64,000 bases of DNA. It comes from Archaeoglobaceae archaeon (GTDB taxonomy: Archaea; Halobacteriota; Archaeoglobi; Archaeoglobales; Archaeoglobaceae). Below the pieces are notes generated by a model. The model was given only the letters and a program-made list of their open reading frames with translations, had not been told where the DNA came from and searched no databases. The stretch covers positions 1-64,000 of the forward strand of contig JANXEF010000002.1 in NCBI GenBank assembly GCA_025057895.1, written 5' to 3'. The position numbers and the translations under genes are program-made. Shown one piece after another: positions 51,240-61,003 of this stretch (its first letter is position 1; every line of letters starts with the position of its first letter).

Positions 51240-52031
51240 ATGCGCAAATCAGTTGTTGCTGGAACTTTTTATCCTTCGCGAAGGGAAGAGTTGGAGAAGA
51301 TGTTGAGAAGGTTCACGAATCCAAAAAAAGATTTTAAGATTGTAGCTTGCGTTTCACCGCATGCAGGATACATTTATTCTGGAAAAACTGCTGGAGTTGT
51401 TCACTCAATGCTCCCTGATGCTGAAACCTTTGTAATAGTATGTCCAAATCACACTGGTTATGGTTTACCCGTTGCAGTTTCAAAGGAGACTTGGCAAACA
51501 CCTCTTGGAAAAGTTGAAAGTGATTTGGAATTCATTGAGGCCCTGCCAAAGGATATGATTGCAGAAGATGAAGATGCACACTCAGAAGAGCACAGTGGAG
51601 AAGTTCAAATTCCTTTTCTGCAGTATTTACATTCCAATTTCAAAATTATAGTTATCTGTCTCCATCTACAAGACGAATATACTGCAAAAGAGGTTGCAAA
51701 AGAAATTATTGATGCTGAAAATAAGACTGGTAGGAAGATCGTAGTAATCGCATCTTCCGACATGCATCACTATCTGCCAGATATTGAATGTAGGAAAAGA
51801 GATAAAATAGTGATAGATTCTGTTCTCTCGATGAACATTGCGAAATATTATCGTACTATCTATGAGATCGATGCCAGCGTATGTGGGTATGGAGCAATCG
51901 CTGTTGCGATGAATTATGCTAAAGAAAAAAAAGCAAATGCAGAGCTCGTTGATTATTCTACTAGTGGAGAAGTTTCTGATAAAAGCTTTGTAGTGGGATA
52001 TGCAGGAATCGTTTTCAGAGTTCAGAATTAG
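51240..52031 (+). CDS. MEMO family protein
   Basis: A 263-aa protein of the MEMO1/AmmeMemoRadiSam family, structurally close to class III extradiol dioxygenases. Recognisable are RKSVVAGTFYPSRREELEKML, SPHAGYIYSGKTAG, CPNHTGYG, EHSGEVQIPFLQYL, IASSDMHHY and ASVCGYGAI. Histidines and a cysteine of the metal site (H in SPHAGY, H in NHTG, H in DMHHY, C in VCGYG) are all present. Biological role in archaea unknown. I chose ATG 51240; an extension overlapping ttuA to 51177 has no support. Overlaps birA by 32 nt. Confidence 0.88.
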   Translation: MRKSVVAGTFYPSRREELEKMLRRFTNPKKDFKIVACVSPHAGYIYSGKTAGVVHSMLPDAETFVIVCPNHTGYGLPVAVSKETWQTPLGKVESDLEFIEALPKDMIAEDEDAHSEEHSGEVQIPFLQYLHSNFKIIVICLHLQDEYTAKEVAKEIIDAENKTGRKIVVIASSDMHHYLPDIECRKRDKIVIDSVLSMNIAKYYRTIYEIDASVCGYGAIAVAMNYAKEKKANAELVDYSTSGEVSDKSFVVGYAGIVFRVQN

Positions 52032-52743
52032 AAGAGGAGAAACCGCTGAGGGAAAGGCTTTTGAATTTGCGTCCATCGCTTTTAGAAATCTTCCCTTTAT
52101 TGAAGAGTTCTATTTTTACGAATCGATCGATTCCACAAACGAAAGGGCAAAATCTGGAAAAATATTTTCAATTTTTTTCGCTGAAGAACAAAAAAAAGGT
52201 AGAGGAAGACTCGATAGAGAATGGATAAGTAAAAAAGGGGGACTATACTTTTCAATCAATCTCCCACTCTATAGCCTTACAAAGCTTACCTTGATCTCTG
52301 CTCTATCAGTAGCTGAGGCTTTCGAGAATGCGAGATTGAAGTGGCCAAACGATGTTTTACTTTTTGGGAAAAAGTTCTGTGGAGTACTCGGAGAGACCAT
52401 TGGGGAGAAGGCTATAATTGGAATAGGTATAAACGTTGAAAATGATGTAAGAGAAGTTTCATTTGCCTGTAATTTGAGTTCATTTTATCCAGTTAGTAGA
52501 GAAGAAGCTTTTGAAAGAGTAACGAGAAATTTTGCTATAAATTACATAGATCTTCTGGCCGGTAAGTGGGAAGAACTTTTTGCAAGATACGTTGAACTCT
52601 GCGAAACCGTTGGCAGAAAAGTTAGAGTAATAACACCCACTGGGGAGATCGAAGGAATTGCAGAATTAGGCAAGGATGGGGCAATAGTTGTTGATGGAAA
52701 AAAAATTTATTCAGGAGATTGTGTACATATTAGAACAATTTGA
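52000..52743 (+). CDS. birA: biotin--protein ligase
   Basis: Attaches biotin to the carrier protein of biotin-dependent carboxylases. 247 aa with YESIDSTNERAK, the biotinyl-AMP loop QKKGRGRLDREW, GGLYFSINLPL, LKWPNDVLLFGKKFCGVLGE and a C-terminal SH3-like domain (GRKVRVITPTGEIEGIAELGKDGAIVV). No N-terminal HTH, so it is a pure enzyme without repressor function. The true start could be a little downstream of ATG 52000, as the first 25 residues overlap the MEMO gene. Confidence 0.92.
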   Translation: MQESFSEFRIRRGETAEGKAFEFASIAFRNLPFIEEFYFYESIDSTNERAKSGKIFSIFFAEEQKKGRGRLDREWISKKGGLYFSINLPLYSLTKLTLISALSVAEAFENARLKWPNDVLLFGKKFCGVLGETIGEKAIIGIGINVENDVREVSFACNLSSFYPVSREEAFERVTRNFAINYIDLLAGKWEELFARYVELCETVGRKVRVITPTGEIEGIAELGKDGAIVVDGKKIYSGDCVHIRTI

Positions 52744-52755
52744 TCACTTTAATTT

Positions 52756-53580
52756 TTAAATCTTGAAACGCCAATCTCTACGAATTTCAGGGAATTCTGC
52801 GAAAACATCCCTTTTAAGGAACTTTAAATCTTCAAATTCTATATCCTTTAGAACTCTTTTCAAATTCAACAAAAAACAACCAGGAATCCTCGTTGGGGCT
52901 ATGTCTAAAAGTTTAAGAGCGAATTTCAAAAATTCTGCAATGCTTTCTGTTCTTACCAAATCTAGTTTTTCTAGAAGTTCTTTGTTCTTTATGTAAACTG
53001 AAATTGGTTGTAGAAAAAACTCATCTGCAGAATTCGCGATTTCAGCAATTTTTGGAAGCTCATCATCATTTATTCCTGGTATAAAGATAGTCCTAACAAT
53101 GGTGTGGGTTATTTTAGAACTCATCTTTATTTTCTCTACGACTGTCTCAAAGAAGTCTCTTTTCTTTATCTGGAAATATCTCTCTTTACTACCTGCGTTG
53201 AGGCTTATCATTACGATATCGAAATTTTCACAGATTTTTTCAGTTAAAAGAATTCCATTAGTCTGTAAGTCAAGTCTAACATTTCCAAAGATGTTTCTAA
53301 GCTCTCTTACAATTCTAACAATTTCTTTTTCTCCAACAAGCAGTGGTTCTCCGAACTGGGAAATCGTTATGACTTTTGGATCCATGTCTCCGTAATATCC
53401 TTTTTTGAAAGGTCTCTCTCTTGCAATCCTGGAATAGCAGAAAATACAATCCAAGTTACACTCTAGTGTTATTTCATAACTTGGATGATGCCTTGGATTC
53501 TCGACATCACTTATACCTTCACAATTTTCGCAGTGAAGAGGATATTTTAAATTTTTAAAATTTTTTAAAAATCTACTCAT
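52756..53580 (-). CDS. radical SAM protein of unknown function coupled to cofD
   Basis: A 274-aa radical SAM protein with the cluster motif CNLDCIFC at about residues 41-48, preceded by a conserved-looking [24 protein letters not shown] in which two further cysteines occur. The TIM-barrel strand segments [19 protein letters not shown] and MISLNAG follow. No SPASM-type C-terminal cluster is present. Its ATG overlaps the cofD stop by 4 nt, so it is cotranslated with the F420 gene; whether it acts in F420 biology is unknown. It resembles small archaeal radical SAM proteins that I cannot tie to a reaction. Confidence 0.82.
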   Translation of the reverse strand: MSRFLKNFKNLKYPLHCENCEGISDVENPRHHPSYEITLECNLDCIFCYSRIARERPFKKGYYGDMDPKVITISQFGEPLLVGEKEIVRIVRELRNIFGNVRLDLQTNGILLTEKICENFDIVMISLNAGSKERYFQIKKRDFFETVVEKIKMSSKITHTIVRTIFIPGINDDELPKIAEIANSADEFFLQPISVYIKNKELLEKLDLVRTESIAEFLKFALKLLDIAPTRIPGCFLLNLKRVLKDIEFEDLKFLKRDVFAEFPEIRRDWRFKI

Positions 53581-54470
53581 ATTCTGTCAAAGATCTTCAG
53601 AACGAATTCAGATAATTTCACAGCATCATCCTTAGAGCGCATTATCGTATTGGTTGCAAAGATTTTATCTGAAGTCAGAGTAGAGTCTGTCTCATCGACT
53701 ACAAGTACATCGAGAAAATCTTCATATACTTTAAAAACTCCGAGCGGCGAGACTTCGAACCCTTTTGCTCTCATGAATTTCCCTGCTGGGCCACTAAATG
53801 GATTCTTACCTATTATTGGTGAGATAGCAACGACTTTTTTATTTTTTAGGATTTCTCGCATGTTTTCAACGCCAAGTATTGGAGATATACTTGATATAGG
53901 ATTACTTGGACCTATTAAAACTTCATCCTCTTTTTTGATTATATTTCTAACTTCTGGCGGGATTTTAGCTCTATTAATACCTTTGAAGTACACATCTCGT
54001 ACTTCTGGCATTCCTTTTCTTTTAACCCAGAATTCCTGGAAGTGCATCTCCCCTTCGTCGGTTAAAACAATCGTTGCAACTTCTTCATTGCACATCGGAA
54101 AAACCTCTTGTTTTACCCCATAGGCTCTTGCAACTTTTTTTGTTGCCTCAACAAGAGATTGTCCTTTTCGTAAAATTTCACTTCGCAGTATATGTGTTGC
54201 TCTGTCTAAATCGCCGATTCTCATGTTTTCATTAAAACCGAGTTTCTTCAGCGTTTCATGTGTCTTGAAGGTATCATCCTTTATTCCCCACCATTTTTCT
54301 TCGTCGATGATCTCTGCGAGAGCATAGATAACGGAATCTATGTCAGGACATATTTTGTTTCCAGATATCCAAACATCTTCTGCTGTGTTCACTATCACAA
54401 AGAAGTCTAAAATTTCCTTCATCCCTCTCAACAATTTCGGAGTTCCTGTGCCACCTGAGAGTATAATCAT
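53577..54470 (-). CDS. cofD: 2-phospho-L-lactate transferase
   Basis: Joins the activated phospholactate (or related) moiety to FO to make F420-0. 297 aa. The N terminus [17 protein letters not shown] is the nucleotide-binding loop; [62 protein letters not shown] and DETDSTL are family blocks. The ATG overlaps the glyS stop by 4 nt. Together with cofG and cofH elsewhere in the window this gives three F420 genes; cofC and cofE are not seen. Confidence 0.94.
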   Translation of the reverse strand: MIILSGGTGTPKLLRGMKEILDFFVIVNTAEDVWISGNKICPDIDSVIYALAEIIDEEKWWGIKDDTFKTHETLKKLGFNENMRIGDLDRATHILRSEILRKGQSLVEATKKVARAYGVKQEVFPMCNEEVATIVLTDEGEMHFQEFWVKRKGMPEVRDVYFKGINRAKIPPEVRNIIKKEDEVLIGPSNPISSISPILGVENMREILKNKKVVAISPIIGKNPFSGPAGKFMRAKGFEVSPLGVFKVYEDFLDVLVVDETDSTLTSDKIFATNTIMRSKDDAVKLSEFVLKIFDRI

Positions 54471-56179
54471 TGGAACCTCTTTCCGAAATTCTCGATTCCT
54501 ATTTCTGAAGTCATCAACTCCTTTAAAATTTCTGGAAGATCTAAAACCTTCACTCTAACTTGCTCAGTAGAATCTCTATCCCTGATTGTTACTGTATCAT
54601 CTTCGAAAGTTTGATGATCTACTGTTATGCAAAATGGTGTTCCAATCTCATCGTATCTTCTATACCTCCTCCCTATACTCCCTGAGTCATCGTAATCTGT
54701 ATAAAAACCATTTTTTCTGAGTAAAGATGCTATATCAATTGCTTTTGTTGTGAATGGCTCTTTGGAGAGTAAGGGAAGTACGGCAACCTCTATGGGTGCA
54801 AGCCATCTTTTTAAACGTAAAACTCTTCTCTCTTCCCCTTTCACTATGTCTTTATCAAAGGAATGTTCGAGAACAGCATAACTTATTCTGTCAAGACCAA
54901 AAGATGGTTCTATGACATGTGGGATAACTCTCTCTCCAGTAATTTCTTCTTCGACCTCTTTAACTTCGAAGAATTCATTGCTAAGTTTAATTTTCTCTCC
55001 TTCTAGCTCTATCTCGATTTTTTCACCTTCAAATTCGATTTTTTCAAGTAATTCTGCGATCTTTTTTGCTTTTGACTTGAAAAATGGTCCAAGAACATCC
55101 ATCTTTGGAACAGCTTTTTTTATCTTAACGACTAGAGGTTTTGAATATGAGATAAAGATACTAAGATCTTCCCTGCTAAATTTTGAATGTCTTGAAAGAT
55201 CGTAGTCAGTTCTATCAGCGATTCCAACAACCTCAATCCATCCAAAACTTGTGAGTACTTCTGCATCCCAGCAATCAGCAGCATAATGAGCCTTTTCATC
55301 ATCCTTATGCTGTCTGAAACGCATTTTTTCATCTTTTATTCCAATTTTTAATAAAAATCTTCTAGTTTTTCCGATGAAATATGCTAGGATTTCGTTGGCA
55401 ATTATTCCTCTCTCAACAGCTTTTGACAGAGTGATTCTATGTACTTTTTCAAATTTGTCTACAAGAGTTAGCTCATCATCGGCAACCTCTCTGAAATTAG
55501 AGTGTTTTTTCTCCCTTGGGTGAACAAAAAATTCAAGTTCTGCTTGATTGAATTCTCTTAGTCTGATTACACCTTGTCTTGGACTTATCTCATTTCTAAA
55601 TGCTCTTCCTATTTGTGCAACTCCAAATGGCAGCTTATCCCTGAAATAATTCGAAATTCTTTTGAAAGCGATGAAAATTCCTTGTGCAGTTTCAGGACGA
55701 AGAAAGGCCTTCTTACCTTTTCCCGCCCCTATATTTGTTGAAAACATCAAATTCATGGAGAATGGTTCGCTGAAGTTTCCATCACATTCACATTTTAAAT
55801 CATAGACTTCTAGAATTTCTTTTATGGCATCTATCGAGCTGTTTATTTCTATGTTGAGTTTATCTTTTATATAGTGATCTGCCCTGTAAACTCTACCACA
55901 TTTTTGACACTCGATTGCAATGTCAACAAAAGAAGTAGCATGACCAGATGCTACGAAAACTTCTTCAACCCCAATGAGTGGAGTGTCTATTTCTGCAACC
56001 CTCTCGTTTATAACAAAGAATTCTCGCCAGATATTTTCGATCTTTCTCCTGAGATTGTTACCTAGAGGAGCATAATCTATGAATCCAGCCATTCCACCAT
56101 ATATCTCAAAAGATTGCCAAATAAAGCCTCTTCTGATCAACATTTCCATGATCTCGCTCATGGAAGAGGCAAAGAGCAT
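54467..56179 (-). CDS. glyS: glycyl-tRNA synthetase
   Basis: Class II alpha2-type enzyme of archaea and eukaryotes, 570 aa. Visible are [25 protein letters not shown], the zinc-like [13 protein letters not shown], motif 2 [14 protein letters not shown] with [20 protein letters not shown], and motif 3 [15 protein letters not shown]; the C-terminal anticodon-binding domain has [12 protein letters not shown]. Start: ATG 56179 or ATG 56161; TATA-like boxes fit both. First gene of glyS-cofD-radical SAM. Confidence 0.95.
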   Translation of the reverse strand: MLFASSMSEIMEMLIRRGFIWQSFEIYGGMAGFIDYAPLGNNLRRKIENIWREFFVINERVAEIDTPLIGVEEVFVASGHATSFVDIAIECQKCGRVYRADHYIKDKLNIEINSSIDAIKEILEVYDLKCECDGNFSEPFSMNLMFSTNIGAGKGKKAFLRPETAQGIFIAFKRISNYFRDKLPFGVAQIGRAFRNEISPRQGVIRLREFNQAELEFFVHPREKKHSNFREVADDELTLVDKFEKVHRITLSKAVERGIIANEILAYFIGKTRRFLLKIGIKDEKMRFRQHKDDEKAHYAADCWDAEVLTSFGWIEVVGIADRTDYDLSRHSKFSREDLSIFISYSKPLVVKIKKAVPKMDVLGPFFKSKAKKIAELLEKIEFEGEKIEIELEGEKIKLSNEFFEVKEVEEEITGERVIPHVIEPSFGLDRISYAVLEHSFDKDIVKGEERRVLRLKRWLAPIEVAVLPLLSKEPFTTKAIDIASLLRKNGFYTDYDDSGSIGRRYRRYDEIGTPFCITVDHQTFEDDTVTIRDRDSTEQVRVKVLDLPEILKELMTSEIGIENFGKRFQ

Positions 56180-56304
56180 TCAACATAAAAGTTTTAAGGT
56201 ATTTTTGGTGAAACTACAGACATCATTATAAAAAGTTATCTACAAAACTGGCTTTTGTTTTTGTGCTCAGCAACATTTTTATTTCTCTAAAACTCTATGT
56301 CTTC

Positions 56305-56496
56305 ATGCCACTAGTCCCTCATAGGCATTGTGTTATTTGTGGAAAAGCTATCGAAGTAGATAAGTTCGTATGCGGTGAGGAATGTCAAACAAGACTTGAA
56401 AGGGAGAGGAAGAAGCAGAGAAACTTTACAATTTTCATGTTTGCAATGCTATTGGTTCTACTCTTGGCCCTCTGGTTGCCTTACGCCTTCCGATAG
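56305..56496 (+). CDS. DUF2116-like zinc-ribbon, tail-anchored protein
   Basis: A 63-aa protein: HRHCVICGKAIEVDKFVCGEECQ gives a four-cysteine zinc ribbon near the N terminus, followed by a charged stretch (RLERERKKQR) and one C-terminal membrane helix (about residues 41-60). This matches the archaeal DUF2116 family, of unknown function, anchored with the ribbon facing the cytosol. I use ATG 56305; the frame extends 14 codons upstream to 56263 but family members begin with a Met-Pro start like this one. The last 39 nt overlap the convergent purF. Confidence 0.82.
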   Translation: MPLVPHRHCVICGKAIEVDKFVCGEECQTRLERERKKQRNFTIFMFAMLLVLLLALWLPYAFR

Positions 56497-57849
56497 ATAT
56501 ATCTCTCCAGGTACTGGTACTGGGTATCTAGATGTTAGACAAGCAATGCAAAATCCTTTACCACCGAGTTTTTTAACTGCAGAAAGAAGTCCTTGAAGGC
56601 TAAGATATTTCAAACTATCTGCACCAACTATTTCTCTTATTTCTTCTAAAGAATTTTTCGAGGCAATGAGTTCATCTCTAGTCTTCATGTCGATTCCAAA
56701 GTAGCAGGGTGCAATTATTGGTGGGCTACCTACACGGAAATGAACTTCTTTAGCTTCGGCTTTTTTTAACATTTCTACAATCCTCTTAGAAGTCGTGGCC
56801 CTAACTATGCTATCATCGATGAGTGCAATTCTTTTTCTTTCAACATTCTCCTTTATCACATTCACTTTCATTCTGACGAGTAATTCTCTGAGTTCTTGTT
56901 TTGGCATTATGAAGGTTCTACCAACGTATCTATTCTTTATCAGAGCTTCCATATAAGGTAACCCTAGTCTCATTGCGTAACCTATGGCTGCTGTTATTCC
57001 ACTATCTGGGACAGCAGAAACAAATTCAACATCTGCTGGGGACTCCTCTGCAAGAATTTTTCCCATCTCTGTTCTAGCTTTGTAGACACTGACACCATCT
57101 ATTATAGAATCGGGACGAGCGAAGTAAATGTATTCAAATATACAAAAAGACTTTCTTATACAATCTGCAAACTTTATGAACTCGAGTTCGCCATCTTGAA
57201 TTAAAATTGCCTCTCCTGGGTGGAGATCTTTTATGAGCTCTCCATCGAGAGCATCGATTGCACAACTTTCGCTACACACAACATAGCCATCACTTAGCTC
57301 TCCAACACAAATCGGACGAAAGCCCAAAGGATCGCGAAAGGCGACAAGAGTATCATTCAATATTAGGATGCAGGAATAACTCCCCAAGATTTTCTGGCTC
57401 AGCTCTGAAAGAGCACTTTCAATGTCCTTTTTGCTCACTAATAACTTCGATAAAAGCTGAGCTATGACTTCAGAATCCGTGTCAGTTGTGAAAACACTTC
57501 CTTGATTTTCTAGTTCTCTTCTTAAAGTCTGATAGTTTACGAGATTACCATTATGTGAAACCACTAAGGTTCCGGCTTTGGACTTAACGACGAACGGTTG
57601 AGCATTTTCGATTTTGGAGGTTCCAGTGGTTGAATATCTGACATGTCCAACAGCGATTTTTGCTGGGAGTAAATCTTTTTCGGAAAAAACTTCAGATACT
57701 AGACCAATACCTTTTTTGTATTCGAGTTTATCTTCAAAAAAAGCTATACCTGCAGACTCTTGGCCACGGTGTTGGAGGGAGAAGAGGAGATAATAAACAT
57801 ATTTCCCTGCAAGAGAATTCTCACTGTAAGCTCCAGCAATACCGCACAT
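56458..57849 (-). CDS. purF: amidophosphoribosyltransferase
   Basis: First committed step of purine synthesis: PRPP plus glutamine to phosphoribosylamine. 463 aa. The catalytic Cys2 directly follows Met1 (MCGIAGAYS), so there is no propeptide. The glutaminase domain contains LFSLQHRGQESAGI, GHVRYSTTG and NGNLVN; the phosphoribosyl domain has the PRPP motif RIALIDDSIVRATTSKR. C-terminal cysteines (PCYFGIDM, GFCIACL) fit an iron-sulfur type enzyme. The ATG shares its A with the rpl37e stop (TGATG). Confidence 0.95.
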   Translation of the reverse strand: MCGIAGAYSENSLAGKYVYYLLFSLQHRGQESAGIAFFEDKLEYKKGIGLVSEVFSEKDLLPAKIAVGHVRYSTTGTSKIENAQPFVVKSKAGTLVVSHNGNLVNYQTLRRELENQGSVFTTDTDSEVIAQLLSKLLVSKKDIESALSELSQKILGSYSCILILNDTLVAFRDPLGFRPICVGELSDGYVVCSESCAIDALDGELIKDLHPGEAILIQDGELEFIKFADCIRKSFCIFEYIYFARPDSIIDGVSVYKARTEMGKILAEESPADVEFVSAVPDSGITAAIGYAMRLGLPYMEALIKNRYVGRTFIMPKQELRELLVRMKVNVIKENVERKRIALIDDSIVRATTSKRIVEMLKKAEAKEVHFRVGSPPIIAPCYFGIDMKTRDELIASKNSLEEIREIVGADSLKYLSLQGLLSAVKKLGGKGFCIACLTSRYPVPVPGEIYLSEGVRQPEGQE

Positions 57850-58027
57850 CAGTTACTATCCTTTGTTTTATTTACCCAATTATAACTCCGAATTTTTTTA
57901 CTTCTCCCAAAACCGCATGCAGCACAGTATCTCTTTCTCCAATGGAATGAATTTCTCCCACATCTCCTACATCGAATGTGAACCATTTTTCTATTTCTTC
58001 TCCCCATTGCAGCAGTCCCATCTGACA

Positions 58028-58028
<1 letters not shown>
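57849..58028 (-). CDS. rpl37e: 50S ribosomal protein L37e
   Basis: A 59-aa ribosomal protein, short enough to be missed by length filters. Translated from ATG 58028 it reads with a zinc finger CRRC (after [11 protein letters not shown]) and CAACGFG (after HWRKRY), followed by [13 protein letters not shown], clearly L37e. It binds 23S rRNA. The start codon shares its A with the lsm stop (TAATG), and its stop TGA shares its A with the purF ATG (TGATG), so all three genes are stitched together. Confidence 0.94.
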
Positions 58029-58508
<480 letters not shown>

Positions 58509-59138
58509 TCAGAAAAGATGCTCCGAGATCGACAAAGCCAAAGTTAAGATTAGACTCGTATATGAAATCAAAAATAAAGCACTAAATACGTCAAAAAAGC
58601 CATTATAGGCAAGGTTAAGTAGTTTGATCGATGGTAAAATGATAGGAAAAATTGTTGGAAAAAGTATCGCAGGTAAGAGCATCTCTCTCCCCTTTGTGAA
58701 GGCAGATATTGGAGAAATTAGAGTTATAGCACTTGAAATTGGTAATGAAGAGATCATGAGGCATGAAAGGAGTAGAATAAAATCACCATTTAAGTTAAAT
58801 AAGATATAGCAAATCGGAGTTATTAAAAAGATTAAGATGAAGACGAGTATTATATTTGAGATCATTTTTGCAATGATGATATCTACTGTGCTTAGCGCTG
58901 CTTTTAGCCCCTCTATTGTTTCAAGATCAAATTCTCGAAGCACTGTAATAGAGCACGCAAGAATTGAAGAGAGAAGAATTACAAGAAAAAGTATTTGAGC
59001 AAAGAATTTTTCAGCATCTATTGAAAAACTAAAAAGGAAAGCAGTAGTCAATGAAAATAAAAAAATCTGATTTAAACTTGCTTTGCTCCTCACTTCAATT
59101 TTGAGATCTTTCTTCACGAGTTCCAAGATCGAGGGCAT
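58509..59138 (-). CDS. ccmB: heme exporter-like ABC permease (CcmB-like)
   Basis: An integral membrane protein of about 209 aa with six hydrophobic segments (for example FLFSLTTAFLFSFS, IILVFILIFLITPICYILF, ISYTSLILTLALSI) and the CcmB-type N-terminal LVKKDLKIEVRSKASL and central TVLREFDLETIEGLKAALST. Partner of the ATPase gene just upstream, which it overlaps by 44 nt. CcmAB with CcmC export or load heme for cytochrome c maturation; other ccm genes are not here, so the substrate is unsure. ATG 59147 is an equal start candidate. Confidence 0.78.
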   Translation of the reverse strand: MPSILELVKKDLKIEVRSKASLNQIFLFSLTTAFLFSFSIDAEKFFAQILFLVILLSSILACSITVLREFDLETIEGLKAALSTVDIIIAKMISNIILVFILIFLITPICYILFNLNGDFILLLSCLMISSLPISSAITLISPISAFTKGREMLLPAILFPTIFPIILPSIKLLNLAYNGFFDVFSALFLISYTSLILTLALSISEHLF

Positions 59139-59763
59139 TGACAGCATTGTCGTAGCAATCACCCGAATAAACTACTTGACCATTCTTGAGAACGAGGAAT
59201 TTTTCGCAGAACTTTACATCTTCAAAATTATGTGTAGACAAAAAAAGAGATCCATCAAAGCTATGAATCAAATCCCAGAGCACTTCTCTGCTTTCTATGT
59301 CGAGTGAAGTGAAAGCTTCGTCGAGAATGAGTAAGGATGGTTTTATCATGAAAGCTCTTGCAATCGCCAATCTTTGTAAATAACCACGTGAGAGCTCTAA
59401 AACCCTTAATTCCAACTTTCCTTTTAAAGAAAGTTTTTCAAGTATCCAGTTCCATTCACGAATTCCGTAAAGTTTTGCAAAAAATCTTAGATTCTCTTCG
59501 ACTGTTAACTCTTTGTACACCATGGGATTATGTGTAACTATCCCTATTTTACGTCTAACTTCAATACTTTTCGAAGGATCTTTACCAAAAACATTTACTT
59601 TTCCTGAGTCTGATTTTATTATTCCTGCCAATATCTTTGCAAGTGTACTTTTACCTGCACCATTATAACCAAGGACTGCTAAATTTTTTTTGAAACTAAA
59701 GGAAACATTTCTTAAAGCGAATTTCTCTCCAAATCTCTTGCTGACTTTCTCACAGAAGATCAA
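59095..59763 (-). CDS. ccmA: heme exporter-like ABC transporter ATPase (CcmA-like)
   Basis: ABC ATPase of 222 aa: Walker A GYNGAGKST near residue 32, signature LSRGYLQRLAIARA near 124, Walker B LLILDEAF near 145. Small, single-domain, close to CcmA in order and length; adjacent to a CcmB-type permease. It starts with TTG that overlaps the hisB stop; no ATG is found before the Walker A. It is the seventh gene of the rps13 operon, an odd place for a transporter. Confidence 0.8.
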   Translation of the reverse strand: MIFCEKVSKRFGEKFALRNVSFSFKKNLAVLGYNGAGKSTLAKILAGIIKSDSGKVNVFGKDPSKSIEVRRKIGIVTHNPMVYKELTVEENLRFFAKLYGIREWNWILEKLSLKGKLELRVLELSRGYLQRLAIARAFMIKPSLLILDEAFTSLDIESREVLWDLIHSFDGSLFLSTHNFEDVKFCEKFLVLKNGQVVYSGDCYDNAVNALDLGTREERSQN

Positions 59764-60299
59764 TCTAATACACCCTTTGTGCTCCTATAATCTTCACCGG
59801 TCTTTCTCAAAGCTTGTTTCAGAGACAATGCAAAGGCTTTGAAGCATGATTCCATCATATGATGCGAGTTTCTTCCCTTGACTGCGAGATAGAGGTTGAG
59901 ACCTGAGTTCCTGCAGAGAGTGTCGAAGAAGTGTAAAAAATCTTCTACTCTAATTAAACCATCTTTTAAATCTCCTTCAAAAACAAAAAACCCTCTTCCA
60001 CTGAAGTCTATTGCACAAATCGCAACAGATTCATCCATTGGAACAATAGCATAACCAAATCTTTCAATTCCTCTCTTTTCAACTTCTGAGATACTCTTTC
60101 CGAGGCAAATAGCTACATCTTCTATTATATGATGGACATCTTTACCTTTTGCTAAGATCTCCATTTTAAAACCCGAGATCTTTGATAAAGTTCCAAGCAT
60201 ATGGTCGAAGAAATCGATTCCTGTGTTTATTTCCGTCTTTTCGGAATTGAAGATAACCAAAACTTCAGTCTCGTAAGTCTTTCTATTCACTTTTTTCAT
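59760..60299 (-). CDS. hisB: imidazoleglycerol-phosphate dehydratase
   Basis: Sixth step of histidine synthesis. 179 aa, single-domain form. Metal-binding motifs: FFDHMLG, VHHIIEDVAICLG near residue 60, FLHFFDTL and SHHMMESCFKAFA near 145. Slightly short for the family (about 190) but all histidines are present. The ATG overlaps hisA by 4 nt. Confidence 0.95.
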   Translation of the reverse strand: MKKVNRKTYETEVLVIFNSEKTEINTGIDFFDHMLGTLSKISGFKMEILAKGKDVHHIIEDVAICLGKSISEVEKRGIERFGYAIVPMDESVAICAIDFSGRGFFVFEGDLKDGLIRVEDFLHFFDTLCRNSGLNLYLAVKGRNSHHMMESCFKAFALSLKQALRKTGEDYRSTKGVLD

Positions 60300-61003
60300 G
60301 ACTCAAATTCAAGCGCCTCTTCGAATTTAATCTTTCCCATGTATAGAGCTGAGCCAAGTATTACTCCTGCTGCACCAATTTTTTTAACAAATGCAATATC
60401 TTCAAGAGAAGAGACTCCGCCTGCAACGTAAAATGGACGCTTTATTTTTGTTAAAAAATCCATTCTTCTTCTTTCTATTCCAGATAACAACCCTTCCACG
60501 TCTATGTTGGTGTAGAGAAAAGAGAGATCACAATCTTCATATAACTTTACAAATTCCAGAGGTTTTAATCGAGTAACCTCTTTCCAGCCTTTGACTACTA
60601 TCCTCTCTCCTTTCACATCTATTGCTATAATGACTCTGTTTTTCCATTTACTCGCAAAGTCTCGTACTTCTTTTACTTTATTAACGGCAAGCGTTCCTAG
60701 GATAACTCTTTGAGCTCCTAGTCTTAAAAGTCTTTCAGCAACATCAAAACTTCTTATTCCTCCTCCAACTTGTACCTCTATGCCGAGTGAAATTATAGCT
60801 TTTATTTCTTTTTGGTGTCTGAGTTCCCCACTAAAAGCTCCATCTAAATCGACTACGTGTAAAACTTTTGCACCTTTTTCTATCCAATGTTCTGCAATTT
60901 CAATTGGGTTTTCTGCCTTGAAAGTTATCTCGTTTTCTTTTCCTTGTCTAAGTCGCACAACTTTTCCATCCTTTAAATCAATTGCAGGAATAACTCTAAA
61001 CAT
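60296..61003 (-). CDS. hisA: phosphoribosylformimino-5-aminoimidazole carboxamide ribotide isomerase
   Basis: Fourth step of histidine synthesis, an Amadori rearrangement. (beta/alpha)8 barrel of 235 aa: VIPAIDLKDGKVVRL with the first catalytic Asp, VQVGGGIRS, AIDVKGERIVVKGW, YTNIDVEGLLSG with the second Asp, and VAGGVSS. TrpF-type bifunctional (PriA) activity cannot be excluded. The ATG overlaps the rpoD stop by 8 nt. Confidence 0.95.
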   Translation of the reverse strand: MFRVIPAIDLKDGKVVRLRQGKENEITFKAENPIEIAEHWIEKGAKVLHVVDLDGAFSGELRHQKEIKAIISLGIEVQVGGGIRSFDVAERLLRLGAQRVILGTLAVNKVKEVRDFASKWKNRVIIAIDVKGERIVVKGWKEVTRLKPLEFVKLYEDCDLSFLYTNIDVEGLLSGIERRRMDFLTKIKRPFYVAGGVSSLEDIAFVKKIGAAGVILGSALYMGKIKFEEALEFES

